Source: CAVRCT01 sp963719645
GTDB taxonomy: Bacteria; Pseudomonadota; Gammaproteobacteria; DSM-16500
DNA: 64,000 bases
NCBI GenBank assembly: GCA_963719645.1
Contig: CAVRCT010000005.1
Span: 124,001 to 188,000, forward strand
Direction of reading: 5' to 3'
The notes beneath the pieces were generated by a model, which saw nothing but the letters and a program-made list of their open reading frames with translations, ran no database searches and was not told the DNA's origin. A program made the translations under genes and the position numbers. Shown in pieces: positions 34,767-43,762 of this stretch (positions within the stretch are counted from its first letter, which is position 1; the number at the start of each line of letters is the position of its first letter).

Positions 34767-36926
34767 TCAAGTCGACACGAAGCTCGCAATCAACCACTTT
34801 GTACCCGCATCCTCAAAACGCACTTGCACCCGCGCATGTTCACCGCGTCCTTCACATTGCAACACAGTGCCTGCACCAAATTGGCGATGCATTACTTGCT
34901 GGCCAATTCGAAACAATCCTTCCGACTGCTTTGTCACAGCAGCAAAACTCGATGTAGTATTGCGAGACGTCGCCGCAATTTTTGTTTTAGCACGCACAGA
35001 GTCTAAAAATTCTTGCGGAATTTCTGTTAAAAACCGCGATGGGCGATGATACGCTTCTTTGCCATGCAAACGCCGCACTTCCGCATACGTTATGTATAAT
35101 TTCCGCATTGCGCGTGTCATCCCGACGTAACATAAGCGTCGCTCTTCCTCCAACCCTTTCGGATCTTCCATTGTCATATAATGCGGGAACAATCCTTCTT
35201 CACAACCCGCCAAAAACACCACCGGAAATTCCAATCCTTTCGCAGAGTGCAACGTCATGAGTTGCACGCAATCGGTAAATTCAGCCGCTTGCCCTTCACC
35301 CGCTTCTAAAGCGGAATAAGAAATAAAAGCCGCTAATAAAGGCATTTCTGTCATTTCATCCGCGAGAGAAAATTGTCGCGCTGCGCTGACTAATTCTTCT
35401 AAGTTCTCAAGCCGCGCTATCCCTTTTTCACCTTTCTCTTTGCGATAATGCTCAATCAAACCGCTATTTTGAATCACATGTTCAACTTGCTCATGCAATT
35501 CTAATTGATTGGTATCAACCGCCAAGGTATTGATCAATTCAATAAAATACTGCAGTGCATTGGCTGCACGAGCAGTGAAGGCATTGTCCGCCAATAAATT
35601 TTCTGCCGCTGTCCAAAGAGGTGCGTTGTGGGTATTCGCATACTCACGCAACGAAATAATCGTGCGATCGCCAATGCCGCGCGTCGGTGTGTTCACCACT
35701 CGTTCAAATGCAGCATCGTCATTGCGATTGGCAATTAAACGCAGATACGCTAACACATCTTTAATTTCAGCCCGCTCATAAAACCGTAAGCCGCCATACA
35801 CACGATAAGGAATGTTGTATTGCATCAAGGCTTCTTCAAGCACGCGTGATTGCGCATTGGAGCGATATAAAATGGCTATTTCGCGCAAAGCAACATCGTC
35901 TCTGTGCAACGCGCGAATTTCATTCACGATAAATCGCGCTTCATCTAAATCATTAAATCCCGCATACACATGAATTAAATCGCCCGCCTCACCCGCCGTC
36001 CATAAATTTTTACCCATGCGGCCAAAATTATTCGCAATTAACGCATTGGCAGCATTTAAAATGGTGCCAGTTGAGCGATAATTTTGTTCAAGACGCGCGG
36101 TAATTGCGCCGGGAAAATCTTTGCTAAACCGTAAAATGTTTTCCACTTTTGCACCGCGCCAACCATAAATCGATTGATCGTCATCGCCAACAATCATGAC
36201 ATGATTATGCTCGCCGGCGAGTAACCGCACCCACGCATATTGAATCGCATTGGTATCTTGAAACTCATCGACTAAAATATAACGGAATCGCTCTCGATAG
36301 TGCTGAAGAATCTCGGGCTTGGTCAACCAAAGCTTATGCACTTTCAGCAATAAATCGGCAAAATCAATCAACCCGGCGCGTTGGCACGCTTCTTCATACG
36401 CGCGATAAATTTTAATCATCGTACGGGTATTCACATCGCCGTAATCCGGTAAATGATGTGACTCTAAGCCCTCATCCTTTTTCCCATTGATAAACCATTG
36501 GGCTTGTTTGGCTGGCCAACGGTCTTCATCTAAATTAAGGGATTGAATGACGCGGCGAACAAAACGGGATTGATCATCACTGTCAAGAATTTGAAAACCT
36601 TCTGGCAATCCAATATCGCGCCAATGCGTCCGCAATAAACGGTGCGCCAAGCTGTGGAAGGTGCCAATCCACATGGTCTTTGCTGTCGGGCCAAGCAAGT
36701 TCTCCACGCGAGAGCGCATTTCACGCGCTGCTTTATTGGTGAAGGTGACTGCGATGATATTGAACGGCGATAAATTTTCTTCGGTGACCAACCAAGCAAT
36801 GCGCGAAGTCAACACCCGCGTCTTGCCGCTACCGGCGCCCGCAAGGACCAGTTGATGACATAAAGGCGCTGTCACAACGTCGCGTTGCGCCTGGTTTAGG
36901 GTATTTAAGTTAAGTGAATTTGACAT
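34767..36926 (-). CDS. uvrD: DNA helicase II
   Basis: 719 residues. Superfamily 1A 3'-5' helicase for nucleotide-excision and mismatch repair. Walker A LAGAGSGKTRVL (about 28-39), motif Ia FTNKAAREMRSRV, motif II VDEFQDTNAIQY (about 219-230), motif III GDDDQSIYGWRGA, motif IV LEQNYRSTGTIL, motif V TLHSAKGLEFPVVFLAGCEEG, motif VI EERRLCYVGMTRA, and the C-terminal Tudor-like FRIGQQVMHRQFGAGTVL. This last feature and length favour UvrD over Rep. Divergent from engB. Confidence 0.96.
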   Translation of the reverse strand: MSNSLNLNTLNQAQRDVVTAPLCHQLVLAGAGSGKTRVLTSRIAWLVTEENLSPFNIIAVTFTNKAAREMRSRVENLLGPTAKTMWIGTFHSLAHRLLRTHWRDIGLPEGFQILDSDDQSRFVRRVIQSLNLDEDRWPAKQAQWFINGKKDEGLESHHLPDYGDVNTRTMIKIYRAYEEACQRAGLIDFADLLLKVHKLWLTKPEILQHYRERFRYILVDEFQDTNAIQYAWVRLLAGEHNHVMIVGDDDQSIYGWRGAKVENILRFSKDFPGAITARLEQNYRSTGTILNAANALIANNFGRMGKNLWTAGEAGDLIHVYAGFNDLDEARFIVNEIRALHRDDVALREIAILYRSNAQSRVLEEALMQYNIPYRVYGGLRFYERAEIKDVLAYLRLIANRNDDAAFERVVNTPTRGIGDRTIISLREYANTHNAPLWTAAENLLADNAFTARAANALQYFIELINTLAVDTNQLELHEQVEHVIQNSGLIEHYRKEKGEKGIARLENLEELVSAARQFSLADEMTEMPLLAAFISYSALEAGEGQAAEFTDCVQLMTLHSAKGLEFPVVFLAGCEEGLFPHYMTMEDPKGLEEERRLCYVGMTRAMRKLYITYAEVRRLHGKEAYHRPSRFLTEIPQEFLDSVRAKTKIAATSRNTTSSFAAVTKQSEGLFRIGQQVMHRQFGAGTVLQCEGRGEHARVQVRFEDAGTKWLIASFVST

Positions 36927-37060
36927 GGGGTGAGAGTATATACTAATCGTGCTTCAAAATGCGAACCTAAAACTCGGCGCGCAATTCATCAGCGGATAAA
37001 AATTGTCTTGTATTCGTCGTAGATTTACTTTCTACTATCAGGTCTCTTGGTCAAAGAATA

Positions 37061-37672
37061 TTGAGTGACGACGTGGCAAAATCAAATTATCATTCAGCAA
37101 AATTTTTATTAAGTGTTGCAAAACTCACGCAATTACCCCCAGATGAAGGAATTGAAGTCGCCATCGTTGGGCGCTCAAATGCGGGCAAGTCCAGCATCCT
37201 GAATCAATTGACTCAAAATAAGTCTTTGGCGCGTGTGAGTAAAACACCGGGGCGAACGCAGCTGATTAATTTATTTGGCTTTGCTGAAACAAAACGCATG
37301 GCGGATTTACCCGGCTATGGTTACGCCAAAGTACCTCCTGCGATGAAGCTACAATGGCAAGCGTTGTTGGATAATTATTTGCGCTCGCGTGACTGCTTGC
37401 GGGGTTTGATTTTAGTCATGGATATTCGCCATCCCTTAAAACCATTCGATCAACACATGCTGGCTTGGTCTAACCAATGTGAATTGCCCGTTCATGTGCT
37501 GTTAAATAAATCGGATAAATTGTCGCAAAGTGGGATTAGCAAAGCGTTGCGTGAAACGAAAAAATATCTTGAGCAATTTGAAACGGCTATGACAGTGCAA
37601 ACGTTTTCGGCGTTGAAAGGACGTGGGGTTGATGAGCTGGTGAAATGCATGGATGCTTGGTTTGAGTTTTGA
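37061..37672 (+). CDS. engB: Ribosome-biogenesis GTPase EngB/YsxC
   Basis: 203 residues from a TTG at 37061; a GTG at 37073 is equally likely and gives about 199 residues, since neither has a strong ribosome site. Needed for 50S subunit assembly. G1 GRSNAGKSS, G2 SKTPGRTQLINLF, G3 DLPGYGYAKVPP, G4 LNKSDKLS and G5 FSALKGRG are intact. Confidence 0.95.
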   Translation: MSDDVAKSNYHSAKFLLSVAKLTQLPPDEGIEVAIVGRSNAGKSSILNQLTQNKSLARVSKTPGRTQLINLFGFAETKRMADLPGYGYAKVPPAMKLQWQALLDNYLRSRDCLRGLILVMDIRHPLKPFDQHMLAWSNQCELPVHVLLNKSDKLSQSGISKALRETKKYLEQFETAMTVQTFSALKGRGVDELVKCMDAWFEF

Positions 37673-37744
37673 GAGTGAACTTCGATGCAACGTTTGATTT
37701 TTTGTAACTGCCCGCATAGGTATTTACAGGAAAATTTAATTTTT

Positions 37745-38120
37745 TATACAAATCCCCCTTGTTCCCAATGGCACTAGCTTAAGAACTGTCGTCCCGGAAT
37801 TTACTGGCGCTTAATGAGCGCTTTTTGCGAATTTAGCGCCAGTTAATGTCCGGGATCCATTTTGCTTAAAGCATATAAGTTAAAAGCAAGATGGCGATAA
37901 ATTGAAGATGGATCCCGGACATTAAGTAGCTCTAAACGAGCAAAAGGCGCTCGTTAAGAGCTACTAAATTCCGGGACGACAGTTCTTAAGCTAGTGCCAT
38001 TGCCCCTTGTTCCCCCTTTTCCAAAGTGGGAGACCTTCTAAGCAGCTCTGTGTTTTAACAGCGGAAGATGTTTAGAAGGTCTCCCACTTTGAAAAAGGGG
38101 GAACAAGGGGGATTTGTATA
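37745..38120. repeat. Family A copy A6 (carries element I in its left arm)
   Basis: Complete outer ends (TATACAAATCCCCC at 37745, GGGGGATTTGTATA at 38107-38120) and inner arms GGGAGACCTTCTAAGC/GAAGGTCTCCC. It occupies nearly all the gap 37673-38146 between engB and the giant gene; nothing else was seen there. Confidence 0.88.
37766..38002. mobile_element. Element I, copy 3 (opposite orientation relative to family A)
   Basis: 237 bp; target duplication CCCCTTGTTCC at 37755-37765 and 38003-38013. After aligning the family A arms, this copy is inverted compared with copies 1, 2 and 4. One internal base differs from copies 1 and 2 (GCAAGATGGCG in place of GCAAGAGGGCG). Confidence 0.85.
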
Positions 38121-38146
38121 AAAAAGAAAGGCTTATTCAACACAGC

Positions 38147-41100
38147 TTAGCAAGTCTTCCGCCAAGGAACTTGATACATCACTGGGTGCTCAGGATCAGA
38201 CATATCTAATACCTCAATCCGCTGCGCTTTTTTCGTTTTTCTTGCCGCTCTCTGCACGAAATCGACTTCTGTTTCAGCATATCCCGGTTTAACATACGGT
38301 TTCAGCATCGCAGCAAATGCTTTTTCTTTTAAATCGGTAGCAATCTTGTGGTCCATCTCTGGTATTTTCAATAAATTTTCAATGGGCTGATCCCATAATT
38401 GCTTCAATGTAAAAAAGCCATGTCGCACCAGTTGACAGGCTAACTTCGCTTCAATGTTTAATTTCTCTTGAAAAAAACGTATGAAGAAATCTTCTTTCCC
38501 CGCATGACCCGGCTTTGGCAGAACAAATCGCTGCTCTGTTGAAAAAAGCGCATTGGCACTGCCGACCATCGCTGATTTTCTTTCATGGGTAGGTAACAAA
38601 GCAGATGCTTGCTGCCGACGTATTTCTTGCATTTCTTTTTGAGTAATGCGAGAGGCTCGCTGACAAGCCTCATGGAGCTTGCAACACTCTTTAAATAATG
38701 CCTTATCTTCGATACAGCGAATCAATTTAACCAACAACTCTAACAAAGCAGGACCCATACCCATCTTATGAAAAGAGGGATTCAATAACGCTTGCCACTT
38801 TAAAATCGAATGCGGCTCACGATAAACGCCGTGCAGACAAACAAACACCTCGTTGCTCACCACAAATTTCTCTTCTGCTAAAAATTTTGCAACGTCTTGC
38901 GGCGGTACTTTTTGTTCATTTAAAAAATCAATAATCAGTACTGTATTTTCATCACGGATAAAATTTTCATTCCCAAACGCTTTAAGACAGGCTAAATGCA
39001 AAGCACGGCACGCTTCATAAAAACGCTTATCTTCAATACCACGCACTAGCGATTCAAGAAGCTTTAACAATTCATAGTTTTGCCCCGATTTAAATAAACT
39101 CGGATTAAACATCGCCTGCCAATATGGGCGATGCTTGGGTTGGTGATAAACATCTTTTAATAAAGAAAATTCCGGTTTACTTGGTAAAAAATGCTTTGCT
39201 TCTTTCGAGAAAAAATTATTGATCTCAGTCGCTTCACAACCTTCTTGAGCTAAAAATTCCGCTGTTAATTGATCAATCTCAGCCTGCTTTATAACCTTAC
39301 GATCGAATTCTTTCTTACACAAATGATACAATGCTCTGCACTCGCTCAACATCTCTTGATCGTCTATGAAAAAAATCAATTCGCCCAACAAGCGTAACAG
39401 CGGTGCGTTTTTCCCCTGATTAAAGTGAGCGATCTGTAAAAGTGATTGCCAATTTTTCAGCGTATTGAAATCGTGATACAACAGATGCAAATAAATCCGC
39501 AATATATCACCTGTCATCGTCCCAGGCTTGCTCGTGAAAAAAGTTACCTCTAACTGATCTTCCGCCAAAATATTGAGAACAAGATTGCGCGGAGCACCAT
39601 CACTGAAGGTGCCTACTTTTACGTATTTCCCAACAGCATCCTTATATATTTTCTGTCTGTCGGGAATACGTTGCTGCTGTAAATACTTTTTAAAGCACCG
39701 TTTTATTTGCAACTCTCTCTCTTGCTGCGCTAATTTACTGTCTTGTTGTGCAGCCAGGCAAGCTTGATAGAATCTACGACATTCTTTAAACAACATCTGA
39801 TCTTCAATGCAAAAAATTAGTTTGAACGCCAACTCCAACAAAGGCGCTGCTTCCGATTTTGTAAACAGTGCCGGATTCAAAAAGGCTTGCCAATGACCAG
39901 CGTTTTGTGGATGCCTATAAATGGTGTTTAAGGCCGTCATTAATTCTCTGTTTTTAGCATACATCGGCGACAAGTCAGCTCGTTTCAATTCGTGCTGACC
40001 AAAGCGGCTCACGTCACTCTCTTTGCAATCTGGATAGTGTTCTCGCAAATAGTCTTTCACCATTTTTTGTAATGCATTGTTGACAGTGACTTGTTGTGGT
40101 GCGACACGATCTGAATTTATCAATTTTCTGCATTCGAGCTCGGTCAACTGACGGATCGATGCAACAAACCGAACGAAGTCACCCGATCGACTCTTATCTT
40201 GCAATTCAATCTTGGCTTCTAATTCTTTTTTATGTTTTGCAAATTCGGCAATTTGCTTTAAGCACTCCTGGGTTATTTTGTCTTGCTTGACCTCCATTTC
40301 TGCTAAGTTTTTTTCTGCGCGCGAAAGTTGCAACTGAATTTGCTCTAAGCTTTCTGTTTCTTCCTCTTGTTCCTTTTCCTCAGCCGCCTTTTCTTTTTCG
40401 TCGCCTGGCTGGTCTGTTTTTTGATTGTCCGCAGCGTCCTGGGCGCGCTCTCTTAAAATCTGCACTTTTTCAGCATTTTTTGTGACAAGTTTCTTATATT
40501 CCTGCACTTGCTGCGCTTGCTTTTTCAACAGCAAATCATGTTGTTTAAACGCAGCTTTATCTGCTTGTAGCACTACATCACCGCGCTCTAATGCGCCCTC
40601 ATTTTCATCTGCTAACCAACTTAATGCTCTTAAATTTTGACTCACGTCACTAACAGCCCTCTGTTGCTGGTCAACGTGGCCTCCCCCCATCTGCACATTT
40701 TGTTTCTTATTCGCATTCATTTGTAGCAACAGCATATAAAGTGTAAGAACAATTTGTGTCACGTGTCTCGGCTGAACTTGGTTGAGAAATTTAAATCGTT
40801 GTGTTGCTCTCAATAACCGTTGCTCTGCTTGAGCAAATAACTTTTGCTCCTGTAAATATTTTTGCTCCGCCTCTAAATAGTCACGTGCAAGCGGTACAGT
40901 CTTATGCTTCTGTTCCTGCGCAGACAACTCTCTGGCTAGCTTTGCTAATGTTGCCTTTGCGCTTAAGTAGCGTTGCCCGACCTCATTATTTTTATTAGTC
41001 TCAGACATCAACAAAACCATGGCCGCTTCCGCATCCAATTTATTTTGCTGTTTAAGCGCCTCTTTTGTTTTGATTAATTTTTCATTCGCGGCAACCGATT

Positions 41101-43699
41101 GAGCCTCTGCTTTTAAAAGCTGTTTCATTGCATTTGCATGTTGCTGCGTTAATTCCGCATACTCATAATCAAGGTTTCTAACCGCTTCTTGAAAGGGTAA
41201 AAACTCTTCTTCTGCTTTAACCCATCGGTTTTCTGCTTCTTTGAACTCTGCATTTACTTTTTCCCGAAGCGCTCCCTCCTCTCGCGTAAATTCTTTTTCA
41301 TCTTTTGCAAAAAGCTCAAGTTCTTTTTCTGTTATGGGTTCCTCTAAATCAAGCATCCAATGAAGTGTTCTAGAGGTTAGACCTACACTTTTTAAATACA
41401 GCGCAACCTTTGTTTCAAACTGCCGGGATAAGTCAGCGTTAGTTAATAATGCTTTTGCCATATAATTTTCAGGGTTACAAAATTGCAATCTCTTCTTTGT
41501 GACCGGATCGCCATGCTGCTCAATAAACTGAGTCCGGAAGTGTCCTAAGCTCGCAGGTGTTGAATTCGAAGGTAAATAATCGGCATATATCCAGAACTCT
41601 GATTCACCCCGTTGGTTTTCATTCGCTTCCAGCTTATTTTTGCCTCCGACAAATTGCACAAATTTAGTTGCCCATTCATCCATTAGTGCAATGAACTTAA
41701 TCCGTTTTTTTTCCTTCTTGCCCACCACGCGATCTTTGCTTTCTTTCTCTGCGCGGGCTTGATCTCTCAATCGCGCTGTGTCTACAAAAAGCTGTCGCGT
41801 GTCTCTATCACAATAAGCCCAATCTTCTGTGCGCGTATCATATTTTTGTTCTTTTTCGGTTTCGTGTTTTTCAAGAAAGCCTTTCATTTCATTTAACACG
41901 CCATCCAACAAATCAATGTGGTCTGCTTGCATTTGACCAAATTTTTGAGCTGCATTTTTGGCTGACATTTCTTGGTATTGCGCTTCTATTTGTATTGCAT
42001 GATATTTTTTCTTTTCGTTAACAGCTTGTTGATAAAGACTTTCAAGTTTTTTAACTTCTGCTACAGACTCTTCTTGCGCTGTCTGCCCAGGAAGCGCCCG
42101 CCCTGACTTAACGGGTGCGATAGGCAATTTTTTATTGCTATTTCTGTTTGACTTTTCAATAAGTGCTTTTACTTCTTTTGCTTCACAATCACGTTGATTG
42201 ACTTTTTCTTTTGCTTCCTCTGCTTTTGTTTTAGCCGCATTTGCAGCTGCATTTTCTTCTTGTTCTTTTATTCGCAACGTAAATCGCAATTCTTCTTGCC
42301 ATAGCATAACCTTAGCAACTTTTGCTAGTTCATCCTGAATCTGATTTAATAATTTTGCTATAACGTGTTGACGCACTGATTTATCTTGCGAAATATTTTG
42401 TAATTTTTCAGCAAGAGCCACCAACATATTACCTGCAACGGCTAGCAATGGCCCTCTTAAAAAGAAATAGTGCCCGCACGCTTCTCGCGCTTGATATTTT
42501 TCCTCGACGGAATCAATGAAACCTGATAAATCCTCGCAAGCAGCTTCTTTTTTCTGATCGAATTTGTCTTTGTCTTTTCGTAAAATAGTCAATGATTTTG
42601 GCCATGGATCATCCGCCTCAACGATCTCAACCTTCTCACTTTTTGCTACTTCCAGCGCGCTTTTGAAGGTTTCTTTTCGTTTATCTAACCAAGTTTTATC
42701 TAAGATACGTTCGACTCTCTCATCGCTGGATATAAACTCTTGTAGACAATTTAAAATATAAAGGCGAAGTGCCTTGTACTTTTTTGCGAGCGATTCATCG
42801 TGTTTCAACTCATCTATGCGTCCATTGATCTCATCGAGTAGCCGATAAAAGACGCGCCTAATTTTTTCTTGTAAAATGTGTTTTTTGTTCGCTTCCCATC
42901 CTGCTTTGTTATGCAGTTCCTTTATCATTCTTATATATTTATTTTTGAAACGGTCTAACTTCACAGCTAACTTACCAAGTTCTATTGTATTTTTGGTTTT
43001 TTTGCTAGCTGCTTCTTTTTTCTCATCACTTTTCGGTACACCGACGCTTACTTCTTTTGCTATTACCAAATCCAGCTCTTGCTGGATTTTATTATGAACT
43101 GCAAATTCCCATTCGCGGTGTAAGCTTTTAATTAAATGTAATCCGCTGTCTAAATTGCCATCCAGAATCACATTCCCTGTGCCCCATGTATGATATTTTT
43201 TTAATATTTCAATGAACTCTGGCGTAAATATTTTATCGTGACGATGAATTTTACCTTTTAATTTACTTAACTCCTTGTTGGGATTTTTGATTTCATTCAA
43301 TACCCAGTTGCCATCTCCTTTTTGATCGGCAAAAATATGACAACGTGATTTATCTTTCTGCCAAATAACAATAGGCATCTGCTTCTCTTTCGCTTCATTC
43401 GCTTTATCTTGTAGTATTTTAGCGATATCTTTTTCATCTTCGGCATCTACAAAAAAGAGATCACATCCCGCTTTGAAATCAAATAGCGTTTCTTTTTGGA
43501 CGTCGACAGAATGAGCGACGAGAGGAGGCGTGACAAGTGAGCGCGATAACAAATTGGCAGGGGGCAAGCTGGCTTTAACCTCGGGCGCGGTTTTTGGGGC
43601 AGACTGTTCTCTACCGTTAGATGATTTTGGGGCAGACTGTTCTCTGCCGTTAGATGATTTTGGGGCAGACTGTTCTCTGCCGTTAGATGATGCTGTCAT
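38147..43699 (-). CDS. Giant 1850-residue coiled-coil and helical-repeat protein, unknown function
   Basis: No family recognised as a whole. The order is: three copies of SSNGREQSAPK (residues 4-36); an alpha/beta region (about 55-160) with FDFKAGCDLFFVDAEDEKDI; very long charged coiled-coil stretches (about 200-1150, KAEEAKEKVNQRDCEAKEVK and EQLQLQLSRAEKNLAEMEVK-like); then four related helical units starting near residues 1245, 1380, 1505 and 1610. Each unit carries W-Q-A/S-L-x-x-x, LLxLLxxLIxxIEDxxLFxECRxLHxAC. The C-terminal segment LVRHGFFTLKQLWDQPIENL (about 1735-1755) with LLKIPEMDHKIATDL resembles a helix-hairpin-helix. No signal peptide or membrane helix. A PmrA-box-like motif lies about 50 bases upstream. 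Effector-like by size and architecture, which is inference. Confidence 0.7.
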   Translation of the reverse strand: MTASSNGREQSAPKSSNGREQSAPKSSNGREQSAPKTAPEVKASLPPANLLSRSLVTPPLVAHSVDVQKETLFDFKAGCDLFFVDAEDEKDIAKILQDKANEAKEKQMPIVIWQKDKSRCHIFADQKGDGNWVLNEIKNPNKELSKLKGKIHRHDKIFTPEFIEILKKYHTWGTGNVILDGNLDSGLHLIKSLHREWEFAVHNKIQQELDLVIAKEVSVGVPKSDEKKEAASKKTKNTIELGKLAVKLDRFKNKYIRMIKELHNKAGWEANKKHILQEKIRRVFYRLLDEINGRIDELKHDESLAKKYKALRLYILNCLQEFISSDERVERILDKTWLDKRKETFKSALEVAKSEKVEIVEADDPWPKSLTILRKDKDKFDQKKEAACEDLSGFIDSVEEKYQAREACGHYFFLRGPLLAVAGNMLVALAEKLQNISQDKSVRQHVIAKLLNQIQDELAKVAKVMLWQEELRFTLRIKEQEENAAANAAKTKAEEAKEKVNQRDCEAKEVKALIEKSNRNSNKKLPIAPVKSGRALPGQTAQEESVAEVKKLESLYQQAVNEKKKYHAIQIEAQYQEMSAKNAAQKFGQMQADHIDLLDGVLNEMKGFLEKHETEKEQKYDTRTEDWAYCDRDTRQLFVDTARLRDQARAEKESKDRVVGKKEKKRIKFIALMDEWATKFVQFVGGKNKLEANENQRGESEFWIYADYLPSNSTPASLGHFRTQFIEQHGDPVTKKRLQFCNPENYMAKALLTNADLSRQFETKVALYLKSVGLTSRTLHWMLDLEEPITEKELELFAKDEKEFTREEGALREKVNAEFKEAENRWVKAEEEFLPFQEAVRNLDYEYAELTQQHANAMKQLLKAEAQSVAANEKLIKTKEALKQQNKLDAEAAMVLLMSETNKNNEVGQRYLSAKATLAKLARELSAQEQKHKTVPLARDYLEAEQKYLQEQKLFAQAEQRLLRATQRFKFLNQVQPRHVTQIVLTLYMLLLQMNANKKQNVQMGGGHVDQQQRAVSDVSQNLRALSWLADENEGALERGDVVLQADKAAFKQHDLLLKKQAQQVQEYKKLVTKNAEKVQILRERAQDAADNQKTDQPGDEKEKAAEEKEQEEETESLEQIQLQLSRAEKNLAEMEVKQDKITQECLKQIAEFAKHKKELEAKIELQDKSRSGDFVRFVASIRQLTELECRKLINSDRVAPQQVTVNNALQKMVKDYLREHYPDCKESDVSRFGQHELKRADLSPMYAKNRELMTALNTIYRHPQNAGHWQAFLNPALFTKSEAAPLLELAFKLIFCIEDQMLFKECRRFYQACLAAQQDSKLAQQERELQIKRCFKKYLQQQRIPDRQKIYKDAVGKYVKVGTFSDGAPRNLVLNILAEDQLEVTFFTSKPGTMTGDILRIYLHLLYHDFNTLKNWQSLLQIAHFNQGKNAPLLRLLGELIFFIDDQEMLSECRALYHLCKKEFDRKVIKQAEIDQLTAEFLAQEGCEATEINNFFSKEAKHFLPSKPEFSLLKDVYHQPKHRPYWQAMFNPSLFKSGQNYELLKLLESLVRGIEDKRFYEACRALHLACLKAFGNENFIRDENTVLIIDFLNEQKVPPQDVAKFLAEEKFVVSNEVFVCLHGVYREPHSILKWQALLNPSFHKMGMGPALLELLVKLIRCIEDKALFKECCKLHEACQRASRITQKEMQEIRRQQASALLPTHERKSAMVGSANALFSTEQRFVLPKPGHAGKEDFFIRFFQEKLNIEAKLACQLVRHGFFTLKQLWDQPIENLLKIPEMDHKIATDLKEKAFAAMLKPYVKPGYAETEVDFVQRAARKTKKAQRIEVLDMSDPEHPVMYQVPWRKTC
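43592..43690 (-). repeat. 33-bp coding tandem repeat (three copies) at the 5' end of the giant gene
   Basis: Three nearly identical 33-bp units encode SSNGREQSAPK three times. One base separates the last unit (CTACCG versus CTGCCG). Units are in frame, so copy-number change would lengthen or shorten the N-terminus without breaking the gene. Confidence 0.9.
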
Positions 43700-43745
43700 T
43701 TAATCACTCTCTGAGTTATTTGTGATCATATTGTAATCAGAATAG

Positions 43746-43762
43746 ATTAAGAAACTCTTAAG
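43746..43762 (-). promoter_or_regulatory. PmrA-box-like direct repeat upstream of the giant gene
   Basis: On the minus strand CTTAAG, five bases, CTTAAT, an exact fit to the YTTAAK-N5-YTTAAK half-site pattern of PmrA-type response regulators. A TATGAT hexamer follows about 15 bases later and the start codon is about 47 bases downstream. The first half-site overlaps the stop codon of epmA, so part of the match is constrained by coding sequence. Confidence 0.45.
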
